Assembly (NCBI GenBank): GCA_964650845.1
Contig: CAZYXR010000008.1
Location: forward strand, 1 to 64,000
From: UBA7692 sp964650845
Lineage (GTDB): Bacteria > Bacteroidota > Bacteroidia > Chitinophagales > LD1
Length of the DNA stretch: 64,000 nt
Direction: 5' to 3'
Under the pieces are notes generated by a model, which worked only from the letters and a program-made list of their open reading frames with translations, did not search any database and was not told the origin of the DNA. The stretch's first letter is position 1. The number at the start of each line of letters is the position of its first letter. The translations under genes were made by a program, and so were the position numbers. This document shows, piece after piece, positions 8,740-17,220 of this stretch.

Positions 8740-10599
8740 CTAATTGATTTTAACCAATGTGCCTTGTATGGTAAGCACACCTGAACTTTTTAGTGTTGAA
8801 GATGCAGAGCCAGACACTTCGGCTGTCATATTTGCCGAGGCCGAAAAATTTGCGTTGGCAGAAATTTTTACATCCATCATTGCGCTCACTTCGAATTTCG
8901 ATTTGCTATCTACTTTTACATCGCCCGAACTCTTCATTTCAATAACCGCCATTGCACTACCTTGCGAAGCACTATCTTTTGAAACTGATGTGCTGCCCGA
9001 AGAAATCTTCACATCGGTGCCTTGTAATATTAGCTTGCCACCTGCCGAAATTTCTAAATCATTTTCAGCCATTAGCTTTATTACTTTAGAGCGCAGGTAA
9101 ATTTCGGTGTTGCCGTTTTTGTCGGTAATCCAAAAGTAGTTGCCATCATCATCTTTTGTTTGAATGCTGATTGCCCTTCCGTCATTACCTTTATCTTCCA
9201 GTAATATTTCGTTTCCTTCCAGTGTCCTTATCCCTTTTAAGTGATTGTCTTTATGCTTCCAACGGCTGGGTTTGGTTTTGCCGGAATGCAACGAGCCACC
9301 AACATAACAATCGTCTAAACCAATTGTATGTGATAAATGAATAATAACCCAGTCGCCAAGTTCGGGTCGCATATAAAAACCTGAGTCTTCTCCTGCCGAA
9401 GGTGAACTAACATTCACCCAACCATAATCATCATTGTCTGGTTGCCAGTCAAATCTCACTTTTATTCTACCCAAACCATCTGGGTCATTTACTGCAACAA
9501 CCTTACCACTCATCTCTGATGGAATTTCGGGCGAAGCGGCAAACTTTCTTGGCGCGTGTTCGCTAAAGGCTACTCCTGTAAAATTATTTTGGTAGTCTCC
9601 TTCTGCACTTATTACAGTATCTAACGATACAACTCTGTACTCGCCAACAACTGCATTGCCATCGCGAACAATCTTAATTTTATTGCCGATTTTTACATTT
9701 GGATCGCAACAGGTTCCGGAGGCAGTGTTTATCTCTGCAATTTGTTGATGGTGTCTTACCTCTAAATACTTGCTGAGTAAATTCCCACTATTTAAAAACT
9801 TAGGTGCGTGATACGCATCGGTATTGGTAAAGGAATTTTTAGTTTGTTGTAGAAGAGTATTTGTTAATGTATCGGTATTAGGGTTAGATGTTTTATGGCT
9901 AAGTGTTGAATTGTCATTTGTGTTGTAAACATCTGCTTCGTGTTGTATGCCTCCTGCGCGTGCATTTACTTCAAAGTAAGACAACGTTTCACCTATTTTA
10001 AGTTCTACTGCCGAATTGTTTGGTGCTGCTCCAAAATGAGTGCGTAACCCATCGTGGAAAAACCAATTTCCGGTAAAATCTGCAAGTCGTTGTAAAAACT
10101 GATAGTCTGTTTCGTTATACTGCATTACCGTTGTTCTTATTGATGTTGCTAAGCCAAACGCAGAATTGTTTAAATCAATATTGCTGGTAGGGTAGGCAGA
10201 AGAAACTTTTTGAACAATATCTTTCAAATTCATGTCTTTAAAAACCCTCTTTTTTAAACCATGATTCATTAACACATCTGGGCTTTCGGCTTTTATTACT
10301 ATTGATGCATTGCTATTGTCGGAATCGCTACAACTTACGTTGGTAACAATACCCTTAAAAACAACTTCGGGTGAACCTTCGGGTATTGTAATTTTGACGG
10401 TTGTTTTGCAGCCAATCAATTTTGCTGATCTTTTCATAAAATCAGGCTCATCGCCTTCTATAACAGTTTCGTCAACATGGAGTTCGTAGCTATTTAGCCC
10501 AAATACCTGCCGCCTTATAACGAATGTCTGGAAGTTATCTATAACTACATCGCCCAAGGATGCATTGACAGTAACTTCAAGTTTAACTAACATGTTCAT
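8740..10599 (-). CDS. vgrG: T6SS spike protein VgrG (TssI)
   Basis: The 619-residue protein forms the trimeric spike that tips the Hcp tube. Residues about 1-360 are the gp27-like hub; GKVVAVNDPDGLGRIKVRFDW and the following GYWVNVSS-type stretch form the gp5 OB-fold; RTLEGNEILLEDKGNDG and later Ser/Ala-rich repeats make the C-terminal beta-helix needle. No effector domain is visible after the needle, so effectors would be carried as separate proteins. Two candidate starts (MNM) lie two codons apart. The gene sits between the second hcp and tssE. Confidence 0.93.
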   Translation of the reverse strand: MNMLVKLEVTVNASLGDVVIDNFQTFVIRRQVFGLNSYELHVDETVIEGDEPDFMKRSAKLIGCKTTVKITIPEGSPEVVFKGIVTNVSCSDSDNSNASIVIKAESPDVLMNHGLKKRVFKDMNLKDIVQKVSSAYPTSNIDLNNSAFGLATSIRTTVMQYNETDYQFLQRLADFTGNWFFHDGLRTHFGAAPNNSAVELKIGETLSYFEVNARAGGIQHEADVYNTNDNSTLSHKTSNPNTDTLTNTLLQQTKNSFTNTDAYHAPKFLNSGNLLSKYLEVRHHQQIAEINTASGTCCDPNVKIGNKIKIVRDGNAVVGEYRVVSLDTVISAEGDYQNNFTGVAFSEHAPRKFAASPEIPSEMSGKVVAVNDPDGLGRIKVRFDWQPDNDDYGWVNVSSPSAGEDSGFYMRPELGDWVIIHLSHTIGLDDCYVGGSLHSGKTKPSRWKHKDNHLKGIRTLEGNEILLEDKGNDGRAISIQTKDDDGNYFWITDKNGNTEIYLRSKVIKLMAENDLEISAGGKLILQGTDVKISSGSTSVSKDSASQGSAMAVIEMKSSGDVKVDSKSKFEVSAMMDVKISANANFSASANMTAEVSGSASSTLKSSGVLTIQGTLVKIN

Positions 10600-10664
10600 A
10601 AGAACAATATTTATTTGATGTGTGAATTTTCTATTGAATGTTTATACCCTTTCTTGGCGTAATG

Positions 10665-11114
10665 CTATGAATTTTGGTGAAATGGTGGTGTCCACTCGCG
10701 CGAAACAACTCTTGTTCTTTCATCTGTATCTGAAATGGCCATATATTCGGCTATAATCACAATATCCATATACATTGGCGATGAACCATTTGCGTCAAAA
10801 TATTCGCGATAATCGGCAATAAAACCATTTCTAAAGTAAACGCCCTTTAAAGGAGACTCGAGATCTCTATCTCGCCTTGAGAAAACAATCCTTCCATTTT
10901 TAGGATGTTCGGGTTGGTTGTTTAAAATGCCGTCCAATGCCCAGTTAGTTAGTGTCATAGACTCGCTTGTTTCTACCCGAAGATTGATTGGGTAGAATGT
11001 TCCGTTTGAACGGGGTTGCATGGTATCTCTGCGATAATCGTAATAATACCCGAAATCGCACCTAAGGACATTGAACTCTTCCTCTTCAATTTTAAGTTTT
11101 GCATTAACTGCCAT
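10665..11114 (-). CDS. Hcp-like T6SS tube protein TssD (second copy, divergent)
   Basis: The 149-residue protein shares layout with the adjacent Hcp: N-terminal strand MAVNAKLKIEEEEFNVLRCDF, a central 'V..S...TLTNWA' helix region (ETSESMTLTNWALDG), and a C-terminal strand block where Hcp proteins have 'F.NGFIADY.E.F'. It is longer and more divergent than the first copy, and carries an additional C-terminal tail (VVSREWTPPFHQNS). It is separated from hcp1 by a transcription terminator-like hairpin and lies 65 bases before vgrG, so it may be a vgrG-dedicated cap or specialised tube subunit (inference). Confidence 0.8.
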   Translation of the reverse strand: MAVNAKLKIEEEEFNVLRCDFGYYYDYRRDTMQPRSNGTFYPINLRVETSESMTLTNWALDGILNNQPEHPKNGRIVFSRRDRDLESPLKGVYFRNGFIADYREYFDANGSSPMYMDIVIIAEYMAISDTDERTRVVSREWTPPFHQNS

Positions 11115-11137
11115 AAATCAAATTTTTAGAATAAAAA

Positions 11138-11182
11138 AAAGACTGCTCCCACATGCAACGAATTGAAAGGGAACAGTCTTTA
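11138..11182 (-). terminator. Terminator or attenuator between the two hcp genes
   Basis: On the minus strand AAAGACTGTTCCC pairs with GGGAGCAGTCTTT (one G:U-type mismatch) over an 18-base loop and is followed by a T-run (complement of 11133-11140). It sits just after hcp1 and before hcp2, so it would reduce read-through and let hcp1, needed in bulk, accumulate more transcript than vgrG and tssE. Confidence 0.65.
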
Positions 11183-11196
11183 AATTTTTTAAAAAA

Positions 11197-11583
11197 CTAC
11201 ACCCACTCGTTTTCGTGCGTGCCGCTTCCTAATTCAAGCTTCTTTGCAGAAAGCGTGAAAGTAATATTGAAAGGGTCGCCACCGGTAGAGGTGAATACTT
11301 CTGAATAATCTACCATGTAGGCTTCAGAAAATTTCAATTCTTTCGATTTAGCGTCTTGGTCGCGCTTTAAGTAGGTAATTGTTCCGTCTTTGCGTTCGAA
11401 ACTGTTACACATCCACTCAAATAAATCTGTTTTGTCGTTAGATTCAACTGTAACGGTAATTAAACCGCCACGGGTAATTGAAGATGGACGACCAGTTGCA
11501 TCGGTATCTTGATGTAACGCGAAGCTTGCAGAGAGTACATTTGCCTCTATTGATCCTGCTTTGAATTTTGCCTTGAATGACAT
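11197..11583 (-). CDS. hcp: Hcp tube protein TssD
   Basis: The 128-residue protein is the stacked-ring inner tube subunit of the T6SS in Bacteroidota. Typical features are MSFKAKFKAGSIEANVLSAS at the start, TRGGLITVTVESNDKTDLFEWM in the middle and LKFSEAYMVDYSEVFTSTGG followed by FNITFTLSAKKLEL. Length is standard for subtype-iii TssD. It begins 44 bases after tssC and is followed by a hairpin terminator, so it is probably the most abundant product of this operon. Confidence 0.92.
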   Translation of the reverse strand: MSFKAKFKAGSIEANVLSASFALHQDTDATGRPSSITRGGLITVTVESNDKTDLFEWMCNSFERKDGTITYLKRDQDAKSKELKFSEAYMVDYSEVFTSTGGDPFNITFTLSAKKLELGSGTHENEWV

Positions 11584-11627
11584 AATACTTGGTTTTTTAT
11601 TAAGAAAAAAGTTGTGTCAAAAAAAAA

Positions 11628-12998
11628 TTATTCCTGTGCGTAATCTGAATTCCATTGAGTGCCATCATCGCCTTTTTGTCCATCCATTTTAATCATGAAG
11701 TTTTTAGCAGGGAAATATGGTGTCATGTGAATATCCAAATAAATTTTGTCTTTTTGATTTGGGTCTTGCTCAAAACGTTTCACCGAAAATTTTTCGATTA
11801 GTTTGTTTGGTCCTGTAACGCTATCTAAAAACTTCACTATTTGGCTCATTAAATCTTTACGTGTGTTGGCATTAAAGTTTTCAAAAGCTCTTCTGTTTAG
11901 GAAGTCCATCAACACTTTGGTAATGTAATCGAACACGCGCACAACAGAGTAAGTTTGCAAGCCTAAATTGTCTCCGTTGAAAAGTGTTTTAGCAGAAAAT
12001 GCCATTACTTTTCCATACTCGTTTACCATTGGTACCAAACCTAATTTCTCCATATTGGCGATTTCAGATTTTTTAGTTTCAAAACGTACTTGATCTACCT
12101 CGTTTAATGAACCGTGTTTTTTACCGGCCGAAACCTGCGACATCAATGTGGAGTAGATTTTTCCTGCCATTGCGCCAGAAGGTGGAACGTACAAGTCATC
12201 GTCTTCGCCCACTTCGGTAGTTTTTCCTCTGCCTACCAGCCAGTTACAGGTCATCATTGTGTTGCTTTTATACATGTCGCCACCAGTAAGGTTGGCATCT
12301 TCAAACATTTCCAATACATCATCAGCGCCATCCAAGTGCATAAAGTCAGTAACCATCATTACCTTGTTTTCGTGCGCGATTTTCGACCATTTTTCAACTA
12401 CTTTATTGGAACCTAAGTAGCCTGGTACTACCATTAGCGAGTAGTTTTTGCGCAAATCTAACTTGTCGTAGTTGCGTACTAACTCTTCGCGCACAGCATC
12501 GGCAAAGCGAGTGTTGTCTAAATCTTGACATTGCTCGTTCGAGGCGTTTAAAAAGTTTACGTTTTTAAGTTTTTCGGCCTCAGCATTTTTGAAGAAAAAT
12601 GCTACGTTACGATAAGAGCGCTCTAAGTTTTTAGTGGCTTCTAAAGCGCGTAGTTGATTTTGTTTTAAAAGTTTATCGGCACTTTCTGATTTTACTTGGC
12701 TTTTTTCAACCATATCAGAAACTGAGCCAGGCTCGGAAAGTAAGCTTTCCCAAAGCTTTAATGTGCGCTTCAGTTCATCGCGCTCATCGCGTTTAGAAGC
12801 TTCGGTTAAAAATATTTTTTTTCTTGCTTTTCTGGTTGGGTTGAGATTTTGTGTTCCATCTATAGAAACCTCTATCAAATCGAACCCACCCAGCTTTGCT
12901 AATTTTGCACTGCTATCATCTAATAGTTGTGCCGGGTTTGCAACCTTTTCAGCTTCTTTATATTGTGTTGACTGTTGTTGTAATTCTTGTTCACTCAT
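11628..12998 (-). CDS. tssC: T6SS contractile sheath large subunit TssC (DUF5458-type)
   Basis: The 456-residue protein forms the outer contractile sheath together with TssB. The N-terminal 60 residues are charged and end in LGGFDLIEVSIDG; the rest matches the Bacteroidota TssC family, with conserved stretches NYSLMVVPGYLGSNKVVEKW, MTCNWLVGRGKTTEVG and a sheath-core C-terminus FSVKRFEQDPNQKDKIYLDI-HMTPYFPAKNFMIKM. It follows tssB by 34 bases and precedes hcp. Assignment to subtype iii rests on remembered family features. Confidence 0.92.
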   Translation of the reverse strand: MSEQELQQQSTQYKEAEKVANPAQLLDDSSAKLAKLGGFDLIEVSIDGTQNLNPTRKARKKIFLTEASKRDERDELKRTLKLWESLLSEPGSVSDMVEKSQVKSESADKLLKQNQLRALEATKNLERSYRNVAFFFKNAEAEKLKNVNFLNASNEQCQDLDNTRFADAVREELVRNYDKLDLRKNYSLMVVPGYLGSNKVVEKWSKIAHENKVMMVTDFMHLDGADDVLEMFEDANLTGGDMYKSNTMMTCNWLVGRGKTTEVGEDDDLYVPPSGAMAGKIYSTLMSQVSAGKKHGSLNEVDQVRFETKKSEIANMEKLGLVPMVNEYGKVMAFSAKTLFNGDNLGLQTYSVVRVFDYITKVLMDFLNRRAFENFNANTRKDLMSQIVKFLDSVTGPNKLIEKFSVKRFEQDPNQKDKIYLDIHMTPYFPAKNFMIKMDGQKGDDGTQWNSDYAQE

Positions 12999-13032
12999 TT
13001 GTTTTTCTCCTTACATTAGGTTTTGTGTGTAA

Positions 13033-13479
13033 TTATTTGTTTTCATCTAATTCTGCAATCAACGCACGAAGGGCATCTAAAAGCGCAGCTTTTGTTTCTT
13101 CGTTTTCGATGGCACTTCTCAGCAATTTGTTTGTTTTTAATTGCTTGCCAATTTTAGCATACTGCTCGCGTTGTGTATTAAGGTCTTTCAAAAAATTGCT
13201 TTGTGCAGTAACGCCTTTTGCACCAAAATCGCCCAGATTTTTAAATCCAAGTTTTTCTTTTGCTTCCGAGCCGTCTTCGCGTTGAAACTCAACCTCTACT
13301 TCTGGTTTGTAATGTGCAAAAACGTCTTCAACAGTTTGCAACCCTTCTACAAACTCTGGTTTGATGGGTGCGTCTGCTGTTAGTTGTTCAATAACTAATG
13401 TTTTGTTTTGTGGTATATCGGCTACCGCTTCTGAAGCATCGCCTTTAACCTCATTTCCTCCAATTCCGTAACTTGACAT
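13033..13479 (-). CDS. tssB: T6SS contractile sheath small subunit TssB
   Basis: The 148-residue protein has a Gly-rich N-terminus, then PIKPEFVEGLQTVEDVFAHY-KPEVEVEFQREDG, a strand region that matches TssB, and a C-terminal helix with many Leu and charged residues (NKLLRSAIENEETKAALLDA). TssB pairs with TssC to build the contractile sheath. It is the first gene of the block tssB-tssC-hcp-hcp-vgrG-tssE, so the main promoter should lie in 13480-13604. Confidence 0.9.
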   Translation of the reverse strand: MSSYGIGGNEVKGDASEAVADIPQNKTLVIEQLTADAPIKPEFVEGLQTVEDVFAHYKPEVEVEFQREDGSEAKEKLGFKNLGDFGAKGVTAQSNFLKDLNTQREQYAKIGKQLKTNKLLRSAIENEETKAALLDALRALIAELDENK

Positions 13480-13604
13480 AATATTTTCTTTTAGTGGAGT
13501 ATGAAAATAGATTTTTTTAGAAATGAATGAAAGTTTATAGAGAAATTATTTTTTGTAATATGAAGGAAACTTTAAAGTGAATGTGTTGTAGTGCTAATAA
13601 TTTG

Positions 13605-14477
13605 TTACTGCATAAAGTAATATTCACGAAAAATTTCATCATCCTTTGTTAGGCGAACGCTGTATCGTTTGCTTGCTAATGCAAGCGGAAATGGATTGTA
13701 GCGTATGCTGTGTTGCCCATTTTTGAAGTGCACATTTTCAAAAAGCGGCTTTATCAATTCGCCTTGTTCGTTGTAGTAGCCAACGGAAACTATGCTACTT
13801 GTGTCAGTTTTGAAGACTATGTTTCTATCCAGCTTTTTGCCGTTGTAAACGGACATGATCGCTGCTAAGTTTTTTCCGTGATTTTCGAGTTTCAGTTTTT
13901 CCAAATCTTCTCCTTTTATGTTGGCAATAAACGATTGCAAGTCATTTTCCATATCTTTTGAATTGCCCGATATAGAAAGTGTGGGACTGTTGTCGGATAT
14001 GCTCCAAACGGCTTGTTGTGCTGCAAAATTTTGATAGTCCTTTTTAGCTATATGTTGCGCCAATTTCAGTAAAGCATCAGGAGCTTTTTTGCCAATCTTG
14101 TATTTTATTGTTGCATTTGGCGAGCTCATTGAAAGTTGCGTACACATAGCATACAAAAATTGTTTGCTGCCGCTTTTGGGTTGCAGGGTTATCATCATGG
14201 GTTTTGTCATAAGCAGTGCTTGGTAACCTTTTTCGGTTGGCTCCATCATGTAGCCTTCTTCTAACTCTATTTTTAGTGGAACGTTGGAGTTGTTTTTTAA
14301 TTCCATTTGCAGTTTGGGTGCAAAAGGAGCATTGCGCATAGATTCAGGTATTTCTTTCTGAATGGCTCCGTGCATTTCTATCGAAACTTCTTTTGAGTTT
14401 AAAGCATTTACCAAATGTGTGGCGTAAATGCATTGCCAAGTAGGCAGTGTTGCTACTACAAAAAACAGATGTTTCAT
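13605..14477 (-). CDS. Secreted protein of unknown function
   Basis: A 290-residue protein with a probable N-terminal signal segment (MKHLFFVVATLPTWQCIYA). The first half looks like a beta-sandwich (KLQMELKNNSNVPLKIELEE with a GYMMEPTEKGYQALLM turn), the middle is helical (DALLKLAQHIAKKDYQNFAA) and the end is again beta-rich (HSIRYNPFPLALASKRYSVR). No catalytic motif is seen and I do not recognise the family. It lies 125 bases upstream of the T6SS block on the same strand, but the gap and its signal peptide argue against an obligate T6SS role. Confidence 0.7.
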   Translation of the reverse strand: MKHLFFVVATLPTWQCIYATHLVNALNSKEVSIEMHGAIQKEIPESMRNAPFAPKLQMELKNNSNVPLKIELEEGYMMEPTEKGYQALLMTKPMMITLQPKSGSKQFLYAMCTQLSMSSPNATIKYKIGKKAPDALLKLAQHIAKKDYQNFAAQQAVWSISDNSPTLSISGNSKDMENDLQSFIANIKGEDLEKLKLENHGKNLAAIMSVYNGKKLDRNIVFKTDTSSIVSVGYYNEQGELIKPLFENVHFKNGQHSIRYNPFPLALASKRYSVRLTKDDEIFREYYFMQ

Positions 14478-14571
14478 AACGTTTAATTTTTTGGTGTGTT
14501 TCTTAAACGCTACTGTTATTTATTTTATTGTGTGTTGTGCGGGGAATATTTACTGCAAGTATTTAATACGC

Positions 14572-14598
14572 AAAAAGCAAGCTGCCAGCTTGCTTTTT
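14572..14598. terminator. Hairpin terminator
   Basis: AAAAAGCAAGCT (14572-14583) pairs perfectly with AGCTTGCTTTTT (14587-14598) over a three-base loop. It sits between two minus-strand genes, downstream of the heavy-metal-associated-domain gene, and terminates on either strand. Confidence 0.75.
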
Positions 14599-14625
14599 GA
14601 TAAATGAAAAATAAATGAATTGTGA

Positions 14626-14982
14626 TTAGTGCTTCGATTTTCCTTTGCAGCAATCGGGTAGATTGTCAAATGCTTCTTTGTTTGGGGCGGCTCCATTTAC
14701 TGCGTATCCTAAGTTTAAAATTGACGATTTTAAATTGTCTGTATTGGTGATAGCAGGATCGAATTTCACACTGATTTTTCCGTTGTTGAGGTTTACAAAT
14801 GAAGCCAATACACCATCAACCTTTTGCAGCGAGGATTCTATTTTTGACTTGCACATGTTGCACACCGGTGTGGATTGGAATTTTACATTTTCTGATTTTG
14901 GTTTTGCCATGGCACTAACCAATATTGATAGGCTGAAAATGAGTAACAGAGATATAGTTGTAGATTTAATAATGTTTTTCAT
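14626..14982 (-). CDS. Secreted heavy-metal-associated (HMA) domain protein
   Basis: The 118-residue protein has a signal peptide or N-terminal anchor (about residues 8-26) followed by an HMA ferredoxin-like domain. The metal-binding motif is CNMC (Cys41, Cys44) in TPVCNMCKSKIESSLQKVDG, and the rest follows the betaalphabeta pattern GVLASFVNLNNGKISVKFDP. Such proteins bind Cu(I) or similar ions outside the cytoplasm. A second cysteine pair near the end (LPDCCKGKSKH) is extra. It is monocistronic, closed by the terminator at 14572-14598; a sequence gap of 10 N lies upstream at 15004-15013. Confidence 0.85.
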   Translation of the reverse strand: MKNIIKSTTISLLLIFSLSILVSAMAKPKSENVKFQSTPVCNMCKSKIESSLQKVDGVLASFVNLNNGKISVKFDPAITNTDNLKSSILNLGYAVNGAAPNKEAFDNLPDCCKGKSKH

Positions 14983-15003
14983 AATGTAATTTTATGTAAA
15001 TGT

Positions 15004-15013
15004 NNNNNNNNNN
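15004..15013. other. Assembly gap (10 N)
   Basis: A run of ten undetermined bases in the promoter region between the HMA-domain gene and the rRNA methyltransferase gene. Its true length is unknown. Confidence 0.95.
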
Positions 15014-15127
15014 TTAAATAGCTCTGCGGCAAGACTGTTTGCATTGATTAACGCTTGAATACCTGCAAATATTGTTTTTGTAACTTTTTTTAAAAGTATG
15101 TTTATGGCTTTATAGAAATTGTTATCA

Positions 15128-16297
15128 ATGAGTGTTGCAACTATAATATTACACAAGCATAAAGCCGAGGCCGTTAGAAGATTTCATCCGTGGATTTTTT
15201 CGGGTGCTATAAAGAAAATTGATGGGGCGGTAAATGATGGGGATGTAGTGAGTGTTGAAGACGAGCGAGGCTCGCTTTTGGGCGTTGGGCATTATGCCAA
15301 AGGTAGCATTGCCGTGCGTTTGTTCTCTTTTCAAAAAATAGAAAGTGTAGAACAATGTTTTACTGAAAAAATAGAACAAGCTATTGTGTTGCGCAAGGCA
15401 ATTGGCATGTGGAGCAATAAGCGCACCAATGCTTTTAGACTTATTCATGGTGAAGGCGATGGTTTGCCGGGTTTGATAATTGATGTTTATAATACTACGG
15501 CTGTGTTGCAGGCACACAGTACCGGTATGTTTAAAGAGCGAAAACTGATAGCAGGTTTGTTGGTAAAGCTTTCTGGCGGGCGCATTACTACAGTATATGA
15601 TAAAAGCAGTGCAGCTCTTCATGCACATACGAAGGATGAAATTTTAATTGGCGAAAATGTTTCGACTGAAATTGTTGAAAATGGAAATCGCTTTCAGGTA
15701 GATGTTATTGGTGGGCAAAAAACTGGATTCTTTTTAGATCAGCGAGAGAACAGAAAATTGCTGGGTGAGTTTTCGAAAGACAGAAATGTGTTGAACACTT
15801 TTTGTTATACCGGAGGATTTTCGGTTTATGCACTTAAAGCAGGAGCGGCCGAAGTGCATTCGGTAGATGCTTCGGCCAAAGCTATGGCTATTACCGATGC
15901 TAATATTGCATTGAATGAACTGCAAAACCATCAGTCGTTTGCATTAGATGTTTTTGAGTTTATGAAAGAGGCGAAAAACGATTTTTACAATACAATTGTT
16001 TTAGATCCTCCGGCTTTTGCCAAGCACCACAGCGCTCGCCATCAGGCTATTCAGGCTTATAAACGATTGAATGCTGTTGCGTTTCAAAAAGTTTCGAAAG
16101 GAGGAATGGTGTTTACTTTTTCTTGCTCGCAAGCTGTAAATTCGGCATTGTTTGAAGGCGCAGTTACTGCCGGGGCAATTGAAGCAAAGCGAAACATAAA
16201 AGTTATTCATCGAGTTACGCAACCAGCAGACCATCCGGTAAATATTTTCCATCCGGAAGGCGAGTATTTAAAGGGCTTGCTTTTGTGGGTTGAATAG
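15128..16297 (+). CDS. Class I SAM-dependent rRNA methyltransferase (RlmI-like)
   Basis: The protein of 389 residues has an N-terminal PUA domain (HKAEAVRRFHPWIFSGAIKK, then a beta-barrel up to about residue 80), a central EEHUD-like domain, and a C-terminal Rossmann methyltransferase. SAM-site features are VLNTFCYTGGFSVYALKAGA, an acidic strand end VHSVDAS, and the catalytic strand VLDPPAFAKHH. The FSCSQAVNS stretch near the end is the conserved cysteine-containing loop. Homologues methylate C1962 of 23S rRNA. A TTG at 15119 is in frame, but ATG at 15128 gives the standard start. Confidence 0.9.
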   Translation: MSVATIILHKHKAEAVRRFHPWIFSGAIKKIDGAVNDGDVVSVEDERGSLLGVGHYAKGSIAVRLFSFQKIESVEQCFTEKIEQAIVLRKAIGMWSNKRTNAFRLIHGEGDGLPGLIIDVYNTTAVLQAHSTGMFKERKLIAGLLVKLSGGRITTVYDKSSAALHAHTKDEILIGENVSTEIVENGNRFQVDVIGGQKTGFFLDQRENRKLLGEFSKDRNVLNTFCYTGGFSVYALKAGAAEVHSVDASAKAMAITDANIALNELQNHQSFALDVFEFMKEAKNDFYNTIVLDPPAFAKHHSARHQAIQAYKRLNAVAFQKVSKGGMVFTFSCSQAVNSALFEGAVTAGAIEAKRNIKVIHRVTQPADHPVNIFHPEGEYLKGLLLWVE

Positions 16298-16352
16298 GCG
16301 ATGTGATAGATTGCGTTTGTTAGCTAAGTCATAAGTTTTTATTTTGCACCCA

Positions 16353-17180
16353 ATGGCGAAACAACGAAAAAGAAAAATAAAGTCGGCAGACGAGCTAAAC
16401 ACCGAAAACGAGTTTTTGAAAATGAAGATGATGGCGGAGTTTGGTGGCGAGTTTGTTGGTAGTTCTGCTATTCCGCCCGATATTGAAAATGCTTTTTTGA
16501 AGCAGATAGAAAAAATTCAGCGAGCGCACTCAGTAGCTGTGGCTTTGCCATTGTACGAGTTGATTGAAAAACCGGAGTATAGCCACGTTCACGATTTAAG
16601 TGAAAAAGATATTGAAAAGGAATACAAGCGCTTATTAAAAATCATGAATAAAAAAGGCGTGTCGCTAGTATCTGTTAGCGGTATCGAAACGCGCGAACTG
16701 TATAGGTTTCTTACCGAAGAACTTTTTAAACGAGAAGTAGAAAATATAAAACTGAAAGGGTGGAAGTTGCATTTTGTGTATGAAGATTTTTATCCAAATC
16801 ACGATTTTGATGTGAAGCGAACGGTGCACGATGCAGTTTTGATGTTAATAGACAAAGAGAACCCGCCTTATGAAGCTGTTTTTGATGAAGACATGCGCGA
16901 TAAGCTGGGTTTGCAAATTGATTTTGAAGAGTGGGTGAGTAACCTTAAAATATGGCAGAGTACTTTTAATAAAGGACGCTTAGAGGATATGCTTTTAGAA
17001 GCTATTGATATTAGTGATGAAAATTCTGAAGCATACTTGCGATGTTCGTTGGTGTATGGTTTGCAACCCGCAAAGGGCAAGCGTTTTGCAAAGTATAATT
17101 ACACCCTCGAATTTTGGCTTTCGCGCAAGCCTGATGCCAACTGGTGGTTGGTGAATAGAGTTAATTTTGAGGAGTTATAA
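16353..17180 (+). CDS. Conserved cytoplasmic protein of unknown function
   Basis: A 275-residue, highly charged protein without signal peptide or membrane segment. It begins MAKQRKRKIKSADELNTENE, with a basic N-terminus and then a helical region. The middle contains ALPLYELIEKPEYSHVHDLS and the end (YNYTLEFWLSRKPDANWWLV) looks like the closing strands of an NTF2-like cone, suggested only by pattern. I do not recognise a named family. It follows the rRNA methyltransferase by 55 bases on the same strand. The TTG at 16344 is also in frame, but the ATG is the more likely start. Confidence 0.75.
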   Translation: MAKQRKRKIKSADELNTENEFLKMKMMAEFGGEFVGSSAIPPDIENAFLKQIEKIQRAHSVAVALPLYELIEKPEYSHVHDLSEKDIEKEYKRLLKIMNKKGVSLVSVSGIETRELYRFLTEELFKREVENIKLKGWKLHFVYEDFYPNHDFDVKRTVHDAVLMLIDKENPPYEAVFDEDMRDKLGLQIDFEEWVSNLKIWQSTFNKGRLEDMLLEAIDISDENSEAYLRCSLVYGLQPAKGKRFAKYNYTLEFWLSRKPDANWWLVNRVNFEEL

Positions 17181-17220
17181 GTAATGTTTGAGTTAAACAG
17201 TGAAGAAAGAAAATAGAGTA

